In this document: positions 17,788-27,512 of the stretch, piece by piece
How the letters are laid out: every line of letters begins with the position of its first letter
Numbering within the stretch: the first letter of the stretch is position 1
Assembly: GCA_022843825.1 (NCBI GenBank)
Contig: JALHMX010000003.1
Location: forward strand, 1-64,000
From: Pseudobdellovibrionaceae bacterium
GTDB taxonomy: Bacteria; Bdellovibrionota; Bdellovibrionia; Bdellovibrionales; Bdellovibrionaceae
Reading direction: 5' to 3'
DNA length: 64,000 nt
The notes under the pieces: generated by a model
The model's database searches: none
What the model was told of the DNA's origin: nothing
What the model saw: the letters and a program-made list of their open reading frames with translations, nothing else
Translations under genes and position numbers: made by a program

Positions 17788-18270
17788 CCTAACTCCTCTA
17801 ATTACGTACTATTTTTATGCGGTTTTTTTCTGAAACATTTATTAACTGCATACCGATATATCGGTGAAGAGCGTTGATAAGTTTAACATTTTTGAAAAAC
17901 TGCGCCTTATTCTGGGATAAGAATATTAATAAGCGATATAAGCGTTACTTCTAAAAAAGCACTTGCAATAATATCATTTTAAAACAGCACTTAGTCTGGC
18001 TTTACATCCAAAGTCCAGCGACCCAAAGTGAACAAAAGTAAAAACTCTCGTTTCTGCAGTATTTACAACGGCACCGACAATTAATGCGTCTGAGCTTAAA
18101 ATTTAAGCTTATAGATAGAGTTTCACTATCAATAAAAATAAATACTTAAAGGGATTTTTATTTTTTTGTCGTGTGGCCCATCAATTGCTTTGGGCTTTGA
18201 GCATACAATTAACAAACGACATCGTTATCTAAAAAAATTGATGTCGGCAATTCCAAAAAAAGGGGAAAAA
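17788..18270. other. Divergent intergenic region with 14-bp palindrome
   Basis: This 483-base gap lies between the divergent fibre gene (start 17787) and the 11-mer-repeat gene (start 18271). It should hold both promoters. A perfect palindrome ACCGATATATCGGT at 17852-17865, 65 bases before the fibre start, is a candidate operator. The frame of the plus-strand gene stays open back to 18166 but lacks a ribosome binding site there. I see no RNA gene or other ORF. Confidence 0.4.
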
Positions 18271-19419
18271 ATGAAAATGAAATCATTGGTATCAATTATT
18301 ATGGCAGCATCGCTAGCCAGTGCACCGATCAGCTCAACTTGGGCTAGCACATCAACTCTGTCTTACAACATGAACACCATGGACTATGATATGAGCGCAG
18401 AAAATTTGTCTGAAGAAGCTATGGAAGATATCGAAATTAATGTAGAGGAATCTGAAAAAAAAGACGGCAATCCATTCACAAGTGTTCTAAAGAAAATTTT
18501 TGTAAAAGCTCCCGTAGGTTTAGCTAAGCTTATCGGAAAAGGCATGAAAGGCATGGCCAAGGGAATTAAAATTGGCGTGGTCTACGTGGCTAAAGAAACT
18601 AAAGATGGAATAGTCGAAGTGGCTGAATTAACTAAATACGTAGGGAAGAAAATCGGTCAAGGCACTGTGTTTGTTGCAAAGAAAACCGCTCAAGGTGTTA
18701 AACTTGTTTCCTTAGAAATCAAAGATGTAACTTTAGCTGTGGCACATGTCACTAAGCAAGGGGTTATTTTCCTGGCTGATCAAACCGGAAATGCGGTCAA
18801 AGCTATTTTTAATGGCGGGGTTTATGTGATTAAAAAAACTGCTCAAGGAACTGTATGGGTAGCAAAAGAACTTTCTAAATTTACTTTAACAGCAGCGGAT
18901 AAGTTAAAAGACGGAACGGTTTATGTGGCTCGAAAAACAGCGAGTGGCGCTTATTCAATTTATAAAGCGACCCGTTTCGTGGCTGAAGAATTAAAAGACG
19001 GAGTGGTTTATATAGCAAAACAAACAGGAAAAGGGATAGCACTCGTTGCTGTTAATGTTGCAAAACTTTCAGTTAAAACCATAAAAATCGCTGCTGATGG
19101 CGCCGTTTTTCTTTACTCTTCGGCTAAAAAAATAATCGGCATGATTGTCGATGGCGTAGTGTATGTTGCGGTAAAAACGGCCCAAGGCACAATTTATTTG
19201 GCTCAACAAGTGGTGAACGGAACAGTGTATTTAACTGAAGAAATTTTTGATGGCGTTAAATACATCGCTGTAAAAACTGCACGCGGAATTGAGTTCGCTG
19301 CCGAAGGAACTGCTGAAGCAGCCCGTTTAACTGCTAAAGGTGTAAAAATCAGTGCTGTGTTTATAGCTAAGAAAATTTCAGGTGGATTTATTTTTTATGT
19401 AAATTCATTTAAGAACTAG
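18271..19419 (+). CDS. Secreted 11-residue-repeat (synuclein-like) amphipathic protein
   Basis: A 382-residue protein. The ATG at 18271 follows AGGGG by six bases; earlier in-frame codons lack a site. A signal peptide ends near STWA (residue 25), followed by an acidic segment to about residue 65. Residues 101-366 parse without remainder into 21 eleven-residue units and five seven-residue units (123, 174, 236, 287, 349). The consensus is xGxVYVAxKTx, and Gly holds position 2 in 18 of 21 units. Eleven-mers of this type form lipid-binding amphipathic 11/3 helices in alpha-synuclein (compare EGVLYVGSKTK with DGVVYVAVKTA here) and related proteins. I infer a membrane-surface-binding exported protein and know of no named family. 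It is transcribed away from the fibre gene and ends at a strong terminator. Confidence 0.8.
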   Translation: MKMKSLVSIIMAASLASAPISSTWASTSTLSYNMNTMDYDMSAENLSEEAMEDIEINVEESEKKDGNPFTSVLKKIFVKAPVGLAKLIGKGMKGMAKGIKIGVVYVAKETKDGIVEVAELTKYVGKKIGQGTVFVAKKTAQGVKLVSLEIKDVTLAVAHVTKQGVIFLADQTGNAVKAIFNGGVYVIKKTAQGTVWVAKELSKFTLTAADKLKDGTVYVARKTASGAYSIYKATRFVAEELKDGVVYIAKQTGKGIALVAVNVAKLSVKTIKIAADGAVFLYSSAKKIIGMIVDGVVYVAVKTAQGTIYLAQQVVNGTVYLTEEIFDGVKYIAVKTARGIEFAAEGTAEAARLTAKGVKISAVFIAKKISGGFIFYVNSFKN

Positions 19420-19442
19420 TTTGTTAGTGTTACCTTAATCAT

Positions 19443-19473
19443 AAAAAAGTCTGGCCAAGGTCAGACTTTTTTT
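19443..19473. terminator. Bidirectional Rho-independent terminator
   Basis: The stem AAAAAAGTCTG/CAGACTTTTTT is extended by GCC/GGT wobble pairing, with T-runs on both strands. It serves the plus-strand repeat protein gene and the convergent antiporter gene, whose stop codon lies at its edge. Confidence 0.8.
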
Positions 19474-21721
19474 ATTTCTCTACGCCTTCTACGGTTCTTT
19501 TTAAATCACGAATGCGATCTTGATGTCCGAAGACCCAAATTAAATCCTTAGCTTGCAAAGCCACAGAGGACTCAGGGTTTAGTATACGCTGCCCGCCTCT
19601 TTCGATTCCGACAATAAGACCACCAAACTCCTCACCAACTCCAATCTCACGAATGGTTTGACCACGATATAAAGAGTTTTCCTCAATCAAAACAAATTCT
19701 AATCTAAACGATTCGTCATGCACAGTAGATATCTGCGGGTTTTCCATTTCAAGTAAGGACTGCGCAGCAGAAAGTTGTTCGTCCGTTCCAATAAGAAATA
19801 TTTCATCGCTTGGCAACAGTCGTTCTGATCTGTTGGGTGCAAATATTCGACGCTTACCCCGATCAATCATCGCCACAGTAGCTCCGGTGTGAGATCTGAA
19901 TTTCAACTCCTCCAGTGAGTGGCCAGCGGCATTGGAGTCCGCAGATATTACAAACTTAGTTAGTGTGGCATTCCAAGGAAGAAGCTCAGGCTTTTTAAGC
20001 AACAGATTGGCCTCTTCTATTTCTTTTGAATTAAAATTTAACAAAAATCTATTCTCTACACGATAATAAAAAGGCTTAATAAATCTTCGCAAGAAGTACA
20101 TAAAAATAAATGCCGTAATCGACACAAAAATAAATAAAAATCGAATGGCCGCATACTGATTAATAATCAACGCGATAAGCGTCAGTCCAACAATGATTTT
20201 AAAAAATAAAATTCCGAACTGCAAATTTTTCAGTCGCGCTAAAGCTTCGATTTCTTCCTGAGAACGTTTTTTGGGAGAGTCCAACATAATCGCAACGATA
20301 AACGGAGAACAAGCTAACAATGTAATAACGGCTGACACTGTACGAATAACAATATGGTTATCTAATATACTTCCCAGTAACGGGACCAAGAAACGCCCAA
20401 AAAATAAAACAATAGCAATAACAACCACCGAATTTAATAACGCCGAAAGACCATACATTCTCCACAGCATTCCCACTGTGCCTTCTTTATTTTGGCTGGC
20501 CATGGCCAATTCATACCTTCTTAAAGTATCTAATACCCGTCGAGACAGTTTAGATTCGATAAAGTTATAAACTAATACTGAATGTTTTATCATGTACGGC
20601 GTGGTGAACGTCGTGATGGCGGAAACCGCAATAATCACAGGATAAACATAATCACTGATTACATTTAACGACAGACCCAAAGTAATAATAATAAATGAGA
20701 ACTCACCGATTTGAGCCAAACTCATTCCTGCTTGGACGGACTGTTTTAAACTACGACCTGAAATCAATGACCCTAGGCCTGAACCGACAAATTTTCCAAA
20801 AATAGCAACTGCTGTAATCGCTACAATAATTCCGAAATGATCTTTTAAAATACTCGGGTCTATCATCATTCCGACAGAAACAAAAAACACAGCGGCAAAC
20901 AAATTTTTAACAGGAACTAAAAGATGTTCAATCCTCGTCCCTTTATTTGTCTCGGCTAAAATAGAACCCATGATGAATGCACCAAGAGCAGGAGAAAATT
21001 GTGCATTGGTCGATAGCACCACCATAAGAAAACACAACGCAATCGATACGATCAACATGATTTCATCGGTTAAATGATTTTTTATTTTTTTAAGCAACGA
21101 CGGTAAAATATATATTCCTACTAAAAACCAAATAAGTAAGAAGAAAATCAACCGAGCCGATAAGTACAGTAAACTTCCCCCAGAGAACGCGCCAACCGTA
21201 CTGATCGCTGTAAGCAAAACTATTAGTAATATAGCCATTAAATCTTCAACAATAAGTATGCCGAAAACTAAGTTAACAAAGGCTTTTCCTTTTAGTTTGG
21301 CCTCATCGAAGGCACGAATGATAATAGTCGTGGATGATATGGATAAAGCGGCACCTAAATAGATACTTTCCATAACCGTCCAACCAAAGGCTTGCCCCAG
21401 TATGTACCCTATGGCTGAAACCATAACCATTTCAAAGGTGGTGGCAATAGTTGCGCTTTTTCCTACCTTAGCTAATTTTTTAAAACTAAACTCTAAACCT
21501 AAGCTAAATAATAAAAATATAACGCCGATTTCAGCCCAAAGCTTAACGCCTTCGGTATCGGTTATAGCAGGAACATATTTAAAGTGCGGACCCACCGCAA
21601 AGCCTGCGATAAGATATCCAAGCACGATGGGCTGCTTTAAGCGACTAAAAATTAATGTACTGATAGCAGCTGCCGCAAGAATAATGGCCAAATCATTAAT
21701 CATCGGCGGTAAATGAGTCAT
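19472..21721 (-). CDS. Kef-type cation/H+ antiporter (CPA2) with two RCK_C domains
   Basis: A 749-residue membrane protein. The N-terminal 390 residues have about 12 membrane segments with the CPA2 landmarks VLGYLIAGFAVGP, FLLFSLGLEFS, SISSTTIIIRAF and FGILIVEDLMA; the ED pair lies in the ion-binding region. A second hydrophobic block (about 420-545) is followed by two RCK_C/TrkA-C-like domains near residues 580-660 and 665-745. No NAD-binding TrkA-N domain is present, which separates it from classical KefB/KefC. The likely role is K+ or Na+ efflux in exchange for protons, gated by a small ligand. The ATG has GGGGGAG upstream. Confidence 0.88.
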   Translation of the reverse strand: MTHLPPMINDLAIILAAAAISTLIFSRLKQPIVLGYLIAGFAVGPHFKYVPAITDTEGVKLWAEIGVIFLLFSLGLEFSFKKLAKVGKSATIATTFEMVMVSAIGYILGQAFGWTVMESIYLGAALSISSTTIIIRAFDEAKLKGKAFVNLVFGILIVEDLMAILLIVLLTAISTVGAFSGGSLLYLSARLIFFLLIWFLVGIYILPSLLKKIKNHLTDEIMLIVSIALCFLMVVLSTNAQFSPALGAFIMGSILAETNKGTRIEHLLVPVKNLFAAVFFVSVGMMIDPSILKDHFGIIVAITAVAIFGKFVGSGLGSLISGRSLKQSVQAGMSLAQIGEFSFIIITLGLSLNVISDYVYPVIIAVSAITTFTTPYMIKHSVLVYNFIESKLSRRVLDTLRRYELAMASQNKEGTVGMLWRMYGLSALLNSVVVIAIVLFFGRFLVPLLGSILDNHIVIRTVSAVITLLACSPFIVAIMLDSPKKRSQEEIEALARLKNLQFGILFFKIIVGLTLIALIINQYAAIRFLFIFVSITAFIFMYFLRRFIKPFYYRVENRFLLNFNSKEIEEANLLLKKPELLPWNATLTKFVISADSNAAGHSLEELKFRSHTGATVAMIDRGKRRIFAPNRSERLLPSDEIFLIGTDEQLSAAQSLLEMENPQISTVHDESFRLEFVLIEENSLYRGQTIREIGVGEEFGGLIVGIERGGQRILNPESSVALQAKDLIWVFGHQDRIRDLKRTVEGVEK

Positions 21722-21790
21722 GCTCCCCCTAAATGTAAGATGACTCTATTTAATCATAAAAACTTTTCTTTTAGCAAGAAGGCGAAGCAA

Positions 21791-22486
21791 TTAAGGCAAT
21801 TTTGTTTTCAATGCTTCCTTATCGTACTGATCAACCGCTTTCCAATTAACAACTTTCCAGAAATTTTTTAAATATTCAGGGCGCTTATTTTCATATCGAA
21901 GATAATAAGCATGCTCCCAAACATCTGCTGCCAAAATTGGCCAACCTCGACGTGGCACTACATCCATTAATGGATTGTCTTGATTTGGTGTTCCCATAAT
22001 CTCTAAACCCTCAGTTGTGCGAACAAGCCACACCCAACCAGAACCAAAATGTCCTGCGCCGGCCTTTTCAAACTCTGCCTGAAAATTTTCAAAACTTTGC
22101 CATTTATCAACAATGACTTTCATCATTCTGGATGACACTTTATTATCCGATTCTTTTCCACTAAGAATGCTCCAAAAGAATGTATGATTCCAGTGGCCAC
22201 CTGAATTGTTTCTAATGGTTGCTGATTGTGTGGATGCCGACGTCAGCAGATCAATGAGTTTTACCTTTTTTCCATCTAGTGCTTTATTTAAATTATCAAC
22301 ATAAGCCTGATGATGTTTACCGTGATGAATAAGCATCGTTTTTTCATCAAAAGCTTTTTCAAGACTATTTGCCGCATAGGGCAAAGGAGCTAATTTAAAA
22401 ACCCCAGACTCCGAATTCATTTTTTTAAAACTGGCTTCCACCGACAGACATGCAGCTATAATTGCCATACCAAATATTTTTTTCAC
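21791..22486 (-). CDS. Exported superoxide dismutase, Mn-type signature
   Basis: A 231-residue Fe/Mn SOD with a GTG start preceded by a perfect AAGGAGG site and an N-terminal signal sequence (MKKIFGMAIIAACLSVEA). The four metal ligands are visible: His54 (IHHGKHH), His101 (NHTFFW), Asp188 and His192 (DVWEHAYY). GGHWNH and Gln169 in NQDNPLM, the second-sphere Gln position of Mn enzymes, favour Mn over Fe, though cambialistic use is possible. It converts superoxide to peroxide and O2, here most likely in the periplasm. Most Mn/Fe SODs are cytoplasmic, so the signal is notable; it would protect against external or host-derived superoxide. Confidence 0.9.
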   Translation of the reverse strand: MKKIFGMAIIAACLSVEASFKKMNSESGVFKLAPLPYAANSLEKAFDEKTMLIHHGKHHQAYVDNLNKALDGKKVKLIDLLTSASTQSATIRNNSGGHWNHTFFWSILSGKESDNKVSSRMMKVIVDKWQSFENFQAEFEKAGAGHFGSGWVWLVRTTEGLEIMGTPNQDNPLMDVVPRRGWPILAADVWEHAYYLRYENKRPEYLKNFWKVVNWKAVDQYDKEALKTKLP

Positions 22487-22607
22487 AAATCCTCCTTATT
22501 CTTGTTCCAATGCTTATATCACTAATAAGCTTAATTAAGTTAATTACTAAATTTATGTGTCCTAAAGGCCGCATTTTGCCCTAAATGACAAACTCAAAAG
22601 TTTAACG

Positions 22608-22636
22608 TTGCCTTTTGTCTCTATATTCGTTACAAT
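22608..22636 (+). promoter_or_regulatory. Promoter of XRE gene, leaderless geometry
   Basis: -35 TTGCCT (22608-22613), a 17-base spacer, -10 TACAAT (22631-22636), then exactly six bases to ATG at 22643. There is no Shine-Dalgarno sequence between them. The arrangement matches the two promoters at 8080 and 9206. Confidence 0.6.
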
Positions 22637-22642
22637 ATACGC

Positions 22643-22930
22643 ATGAAATCAAAAAAGAAAACTCAATCACACTTAGGCGCTTTAATTAAGGAATACCGAC
22701 TTAAAGCTAATATGACACAATCTCAACTAGCTACTAAGCTAAATTATAGCATTCCGCAATTTGTCTCTTTAATGGAAAACGGTCACTCCAAGATTCCATT
22801 AAATGTTTTAGGAGAGTTAATCGCTATCCTAAATATTCCGGAGAAAAAAGCGCTTGATTTGCTCGTGTCGATTTATCTTACGGAAGCCAAAGCGACTATT
22901 TCAGCAAGTCGTAAAAAAGTGGCCGGCTAA
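22643..22930 (+). CDS. XRE-family helix-turn-helix regulator
   Basis: A 95-residue protein with a single Cro/C1-type HTH spanning about residues 12-68: IKEYRLKANMTQSQLATKL, then YSIPQFVSLMENGHSKIPL and LGELIAILNIP. A short helical tail ends in basic residues. It has no partner toxin next to it, so it is more likely a small transcription regulator than an antitoxin. The gene is divergent from the SOD gene (157-base gap), which could be a target. It lacks a ribosome binding site and is probably read from a leaderless transcript. Confidence 0.8.
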   Translation: MKSKKKTQSHLGALIKEYRLKANMTQSQLATKLNYSIPQFVSLMENGHSKIPLNVLGELIAILNIPEKKALDLLVSIYLTEAKATISASRKKVAG

Positions 22931-22953
22931 GATACAGTCTTTTATTATGATTA

Positions 22954-23898
22954 CTATGGCTTCAGATCTAAAAACTGGGTGAAGTCGCCAATAATCCTTG
23001 TAATATCATTTTTTAGCGCATCCACCTTTTTTTGCCCTTTAGGCGTGGCCATTTGTTTTCCTTTGTAACCTGGAAATAATCGATTCATCGTAAATGCAAT
23101 CCGAACACCCGCTATGTAGACGCGTTGATCGACAGTGTCTAAAAACCGCTTAGTGTACTTTTGCGCGCCCTCGTCCTTATACTTATAGGCGTTAAAACGT
23201 GGCTGCATAGACTCATGTATCCAATCATCATATTTTAAAGTATTTTGATCCGGCAACTTTAAGGTTTTATATTTTTGTTGTAAGTAATGAGCATAGCGAG
23301 TGATTTGCTCTACCCGGTCGCCATGGGCAAATAAATTTTTATGCCCTAAAGCAATAATCTGAGAATCCCATATCTGATGAAGATTCATATTAAATCCCAG
23401 CCATTTTACAATAACTTTATTCCCTCCATTATCATCCACTCGTCCAGTGTGTAATGGCTGATGCATGTCTCCGATAAAATGGATTATAAACTTCAAGGCA
23501 TGTTTGCGATCATCTGCTGAAGAACGCTTATCCAACAATAAAACTTCGCTGGCCAAAAGAGCCTGAACTGTTCCGCCGCGCACACGGTCTTCTGCCGATT
23601 GTTTTTTTAAATGCGGTAGATACCTATCTGAGTCATTCATTTTTTCAAAATGAAACCATATTGTATTTTTCCATTCATTCGATGACCCACGTATTTCATC
23701 GGCCCAGGTTGAGGCTTCAACAAAATCATCCGCTTTAAGAATTTTATGAATTTCCCGCAACGCAGGTGAGTTTTGAGCTTTTAAAATATCATAAGCGATC
23801 TGCGCTGAAGCGTGGTGACCTACGATCCCCCACGCCTGAACTTTTGAAGAAAGACCTAAAGCCAATACCACGATGATGACCTGGTTAAAACATTTCAT
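22954..23898 (-). CDS. Secreted S1/P1-type nuclease
   Basis: A 314-residue zinc-dependent nuclease of the S1/P1 family, which cleaves single-stranded DNA and RNA. The ATG at 23898 follows AAGGG; the earlier in-frame start has no such site. The signal peptide ends KVQA and the mature protein begins WGIVGHH. In this family the N-terminal Trp amino and carbonyl groups bind zinc, so cleavage directly before W is expected and supports the start choice. Further ligands are seen in STWADEIR, HFIGDMHQPLHTG and NLHQIWDSQII. Digestion of external nucleic acid would suit a predatory or scavenging lifestyle (inference). Confidence 0.9.
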   Translation of the reverse strand: MKCFNQVIIVVLALGLSSKVQAWGIVGHHASAQIAYDILKAQNSPALREIHKILKADDFVEASTWADEIRGSSNEWKNTIWFHFEKMNDSDRYLPHLKKQSAEDRVRGGTVQALLASEVLLLDKRSSADDRKHALKFIIHFIGDMHQPLHTGRVDDNGGNKVIVKWLGFNMNLHQIWDSQIIALGHKNLFAHGDRVEQITRYAHYLQQKYKTLKLPDQNTLKYDDWIHESMQPRFNAYKYKDEGAQKYTKRFLDTVDQRVYIAGVRIAFTMNRLFPGYKGKQMATPKGQKKVDALKNDITRIIGDFTQFLDLKP

Positions 23899-24081
23899 AT
23901 ACGCCCTTCGATATGAGTTTAACAACTGTTGTGTTTTTAATCTCAATAAACTTTCGCGCTTTTTTCAATGGAATTATACAAAGAGACGTTTTAACGCTGG
24001 GCTGAAATAACAGGTTTTATATTATTATCTTGCTATGATAGATAAGATTAACACTGATCCATCTGTAGAGCGTTGACTCTA

Positions 24082-25473
24082 CTAGAACAATGCATTTTTT
24101 GGCGTACGAGGAAATGGGATCACATCGCGAATATTCGACATGCCGGTGACATACATTAAAATTCGCTCAAAGCCTAAACCAAAGCCCGAATGTGGGAAGC
24201 TTCCATAACGACGAAGATCAGTATAAAAAGCATAATCTTCAAGTTTTAAATTTATAGCTTTCATTTTTTCAATCAGAATATCATAATTATCTTCACGCTG
24301 CGAACCGCCGATAATTTCTCCTATTCCAGGGGCTAATAAATCCATAGCGCGTACGGTTTTTTTATCATCATTTAACTTCATATAAAAAGCTTTAATCTCT
24401 TTTGGATAATCTGTGACAAAAACTGGTTTCTTAAAGTGCTCTTCCGCTAAAAATCTTTCGTGCTCAGACTGAAGATCCATTCCCCACTTAACCGCATACT
24501 CAAACTTTTTTCCTGATTTAAGAAGAATATCAACTGCATCTGTATATGTGACCCGTGCAAACTGATTGCTGGTTACGTTTTTAAGCTTATCAAACAATCC
24601 CTTTTCGACAAACTGATTAAAAAACGCCATCTCTTCGGGACATTCCTTCATCACGTAATTTATAATATACTTAATCATGTCTTCGGCTAAATCCATATTC
24701 ACGCCTAAATCAGCAAACGCAATTTCAGGCTCAATCATCCAAAACTCAGCGGCATGCCGAGAGGTATTTGAATTTTCCGCACGAAATGTAGGCCCAAATG
24801 TGTAAATATTTTTAAAAGCTGAACAATAGGCTTCACCGTGGAGCTGACCCGTGACCGTAAGGCTGGTCTCTTTTCCAAAAAAATCCGATTGAAAATCAAG
24901 CTGACCTTCGGCTGTCTTAGGTATTTTATCTAAATTCATAGTTGTAACGCGAAAAAGTTCTCCTGCTCCTTCGCCGTCAAGCCCTGTAACGATAGGAGTA
25001 GTGACATACACAAATCCTTGCTCCTGAAAAAATTTGTGTAAGGCATAAGCTAAGACCGAGCGCACTCGGAAAACCGCAGAAAAGGTATTAGTTCTTGGGC
25101 GCAAGTGTGCGATTTCGCGTAAAAATTCAAAACTGTGTCGTTTGTTTTGCAAAGGGTATTCAAGGTCAGCCAGTTGAAAGACAGCTACTTCTTTCGCTTG
25201 AAGTTCAAAGTCTTGGCCAGAGCCCTGAGATTTAATTAAGCGCCCCTTAACGTGAATCGATGATGAAATTGAAAGCTTAGCTACCTCGTTGAAATTTGGT
25301 AAATTTTGATCAAATACAACCTGAAGTCCTTTAAAAAAAGTGCCATCATTAAGCTCTATAAAACCAAAGTTTTTTTGATCACGAATTTTCCTGACCCAAC
25401 CTGAAATTTCTATATCTTTATCTAAAAATTCAGCGGCACTTCTATAAATGGATTTAACGCTTACAGCGGTCAT
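24082..25473 (-). CDS. asnS: Asparaginyl-tRNA synthetase
   Basis: A 463-residue class IIb synthetase charging tRNA-Asn. It has an N-terminal OB anticodon-binding domain (residues about 10-105, [19 protein letters not shown]) and a catalytic domain with motif 2 ([26 protein letters not shown] region) and motif 3 ([15 protein letters not shown]). The [11 protein letters not shown] sequence and the ending [12 protein letters not shown] are characteristic of AsnRS. The ATG at 25473 is preferred because AAGGA lies seven bases upstream; an ATG 15 bases earlier has none. It is divergent from prs, with 73 bases between starts. Confidence 0.95.
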   Translation of the reverse strand: MTAVSVKSIYRSAAEFLDKDIEISGWVRKIRDQKNFGFIELNDGTFFKGLQVVFDQNLPNFNEVAKLSISSSIHVKGRLIKSQGSGQDFELQAKEVAVFQLADLEYPLQNKRHSFEFLREIAHLRPRTNTFSAVFRVRSVLAYALHKFFQEQGFVYVTTPIVTGLDGEGAGELFRVTTMNLDKIPKTAEGQLDFQSDFFGKETSLTVTGQLHGEAYCSAFKNIYTFGPTFRAENSNTSRHAAEFWMIEPEIAFADLGVNMDLAEDMIKYIINYVMKECPEEMAFFNQFVEKGLFDKLKNVTSNQFARVTYTDAVDILLKSGKKFEYAVKWGMDLQSEHERFLAEEHFKKPVFVTDYPKEIKAFYMKLNDDKKTVRAMDLLAPGIGEIIGGSQREDNYDILIEKMKAINLKLEDYAFYTDLRRYGSFPHSGFGLGFERILMYVTGMSNIRDVIPFPRTPKNALF

Positions 25474-25546
25474 ATAATTCCTTGTCATTCTACTATCTGT
25501 AACCTAGTATCTTCATTAAATTCAGTCTAAACACTCGGAAAAAAAT

Positions 25547-26500
25547 ATGCCACACAAAAATCAGTTTAGAATATTTTCTGGTAACACCAATGAACAACTC
25601 GCAAAAGATGTTTGCAAAATTTTGCAAGTTCCCTTGGGCGAAAGCCAGGTCAATAAATTTGCAGATGGTGAAACCCAAGTTGAAATCAAAGAAAGTGTCC
25701 GCGGCATGGACGTTTTCGTGATTCAAAGCACTTGCACCCCAGTCAACCAAAGCTATATGGAACTTTTTATTATTTTGGACGCTTTAAAAAGAGCATCTGC
25801 TGCCTCTATCACTGCGGTTATGCCCTACTTTGGTTACGCTCGCCAGGACCGAAAAGTTGCGCCTCGAGCCCCTATTTCGGCTAAGTGCATGTCTGATTTA
25901 CTGACCACGGCCGGCGCCAATCGGGTGATTTCTATCGACTTTCATTCTGCCCAAATTCAAGGCTTTTTTAATTGTCCGGTGGATCATTTATTTGCTATCC
26001 CTACCCTTGCTCGGGCATGGAAAGATCAGTTCGGCACAGGGGATGAGTTTGTCACAGTGAGTCCAGATGCCGGCGGCGTAGAAAGAGCCCGCGCCTTTGC
26101 AAAAAGAATTAACTCATCCTTAGCCATTGTCGATAAACGTCGATCTAGCCCCGGAGAAGCAAAAGCCATGCATTTGATAGGCGATGTGAATGGAAAAATT
26201 GCCGTAATCGTTGACGATATGATAGATACAGCAGGGACTTTAACACAAGCTGTTGACAGTTTATTAAAAAATGGTGCAAAACAGGTGTTCGCCATTGCCA
26301 CTCATCCGGTTTTTTCGGGGCCTGCGCTAGCACGTCTTAAGGAAAGTCCTATTGAGAAAGTTTTTGTGACCGATACAATTCCTTTAAGTGCAGCGGCAAA
26401 AGAGACTGATAAAGTCAGTGTAATTAGCATAGCCCCTGTTTTAGCAGAGGCTATCAAGCGAATTAATGACCATACTTCCGTAAGTTCATTGTTCGACTAA
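25547..26500 (+). CDS. prs: Ribose-phosphate pyrophosphokinase (PRPP synthetase)
   Basis: A 317-residue cytoplasmic enzyme converting ribose-5-phosphate and ATP to PRPP, the substrate of PurF in the purine operon 12 kb away and of histidine, pyrimidine and NAD synthesis. Seen here: FSGNTNEQLA at the start, the ATP-site FADGETQVEI, the dimer/allosteric segment PYFGYARQDRK, FHSAQIQGFF, DAGGVERARAFA and the PRPP loop VDDMIDTAGTL. Length and motifs are standard for class I. The next gene is rplY, 43 bases downstream, a common prs-ctc pairing. Confidence 0.97.
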   Translation: MPHKNQFRIFSGNTNEQLAKDVCKILQVPLGESQVNKFADGETQVEIKESVRGMDVFVIQSTCTPVNQSYMELFIILDALKRASAASITAVMPYFGYARQDRKVAPRAPISAKCMSDLLTTAGANRVISIDFHSAQIQGFFNCPVDHLFAIPTLARAWKDQFGTGDEFVTVSPDAGGVERARAFAKRINSSLAIVDKRRSSPGEAKAMHLIGDVNGKIAVIVDDMIDTAGTLTQAVDSLLKNGAKQVFAIATHPVFSGPALARLKESPIEKVFVTDTIPLSAAAKETDKVSVISIAPVLAEAIKRINDHTSVSSLFD

Positions 26501-26543
26501 TTATATGAGCTAGAAAATTTAAAAAGAAATAAGGACAACTGCT

Positions 26544-27221
26544 ATGAAACAAAGAATTGAATTAAATGTTGAAAATCGTGAAGCCGGCCGAAGAAATTCT
26601 CGTGGATTACGAGTTAATAAAATGGTTCCCGGTGTAATCTATGGGTCATTAGATCCTGTCAGTATTTCATTACATGTTAATGATGTATTAAAGTACAACT
26701 CTCGAGCCTATGAAAATGCCTTAATGAATATTAAATCGAGCAACACGACGCTTAACGGAAAAGTAGCTTTATTTAAAGAGGTTATTGTTAATCCATTAAC
26801 TCGAACACCAGAGCACGTTGACTTGGTTGCGATAGACCTTAAAAAGTCAGTTCGCGTATCTGTCGAGATTAAAATCGAGGGTAAGGCGATCGGTCTATCT
26901 GAGGGTGGTCTACTTAATGTGATTGTTCGTCAGGTGGAAATTGAATGTCTTCCGACTGAAATTCCCGAATCGATTACAGTTGATGTGACTAATCTTGGTA
27001 TCGGAGATTCAATCCATGCGTCTGATTTGACTATCCCAGATGGGATTAAATTAATCTCGCGTCCAGAAATTACAATCGTATCGGTTGTTGAGCAGGCTGA
27101 AGAAGAAGCAGCACCTGTAGCAGCAGCAGCGGCGGCGACTCCAGCGGCAGGCGCAGCAGCTCCGGCAGCTGATGCTAAGGCTCCGGCAGCTGATGCCAAG
27201 GCTCCAGCAGCTAAAAAATAG
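26544..27221 (+). CDS. rplY: 50S ribosomal protein L25/general stress protein Ctc
   Basis: A 225-residue long-form L25 (Ctc). The N-terminal domain (about 1-90) binds 5S rRNA: GRRNSRGLRVNKMVPGVIYG and NPLTRTPEHVDLVAIDLKK. A TL5-type C-terminal domain (about 95-185) follows, with EGGLLNVIVRQVEIECLPT and SIHASDLTIPDGIKL. The last 35 residues are an Ala/Pro-rich tail repeating PAADAKA and ending in lysines, probably disordered. It has AAGGAC upstream of the ATG, follows prs and ends at a strong terminator, so the two likely form an operon. Confidence 0.95.
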   Translation: MKQRIELNVENREAGRRNSRGLRVNKMVPGVIYGSLDPVSISLHVNDVLKYNSRAYENALMNIKSSNTTLNGKVALFKEVIVNPLTRTPEHVDLVAIDLKKSVRVSVEIKIEGKAIGLSEGGLLNVIVRQVEIECLPTEIPESITVDVTNLGIGDSIHASDLTIPDGIKLISRPEITIVSVVEQAEEEAAPVAAAAAATPAAGAAAPAADAKAPAADAKAPAAKK

Positions 27222-27243
27222 TTATTTACTAATAAATAAGTTT

Positions 27244-27283
27244 AAAAAAAAGACCAATCTCATAAGAAGTTGGTCTTTTTTTT
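27244..27283 (+). terminator. Rho-independent terminator after rplY
   Basis: AGACCAA/TTGGTCT stem flanked by an A-run and an eight-T run, about 20 bases after the rplY stop. The 230 bases from here to the next gene contain no ORF or RNA that I can recognise. Confidence 0.85.
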
Positions 27284-27512
27284 CGTTTTTTTTAAATCAA
27301 GTACATAAGTTCTGAGATGTATATATTCTAAACGACAACAAATAAACTGAGTTAAAATTCACAACTAGTTATAATAATTATTATATTTCATGTCACAATC
27401 TTGATTTGATACATCGAAGTGTAAAAACTCATGCACCTGTATTCAAACTAACCGCACATCGCCTAGGCCATTTCTTTGCATTACCTTTTAATAGTTAGCC
27501 TGGGGGATATAT

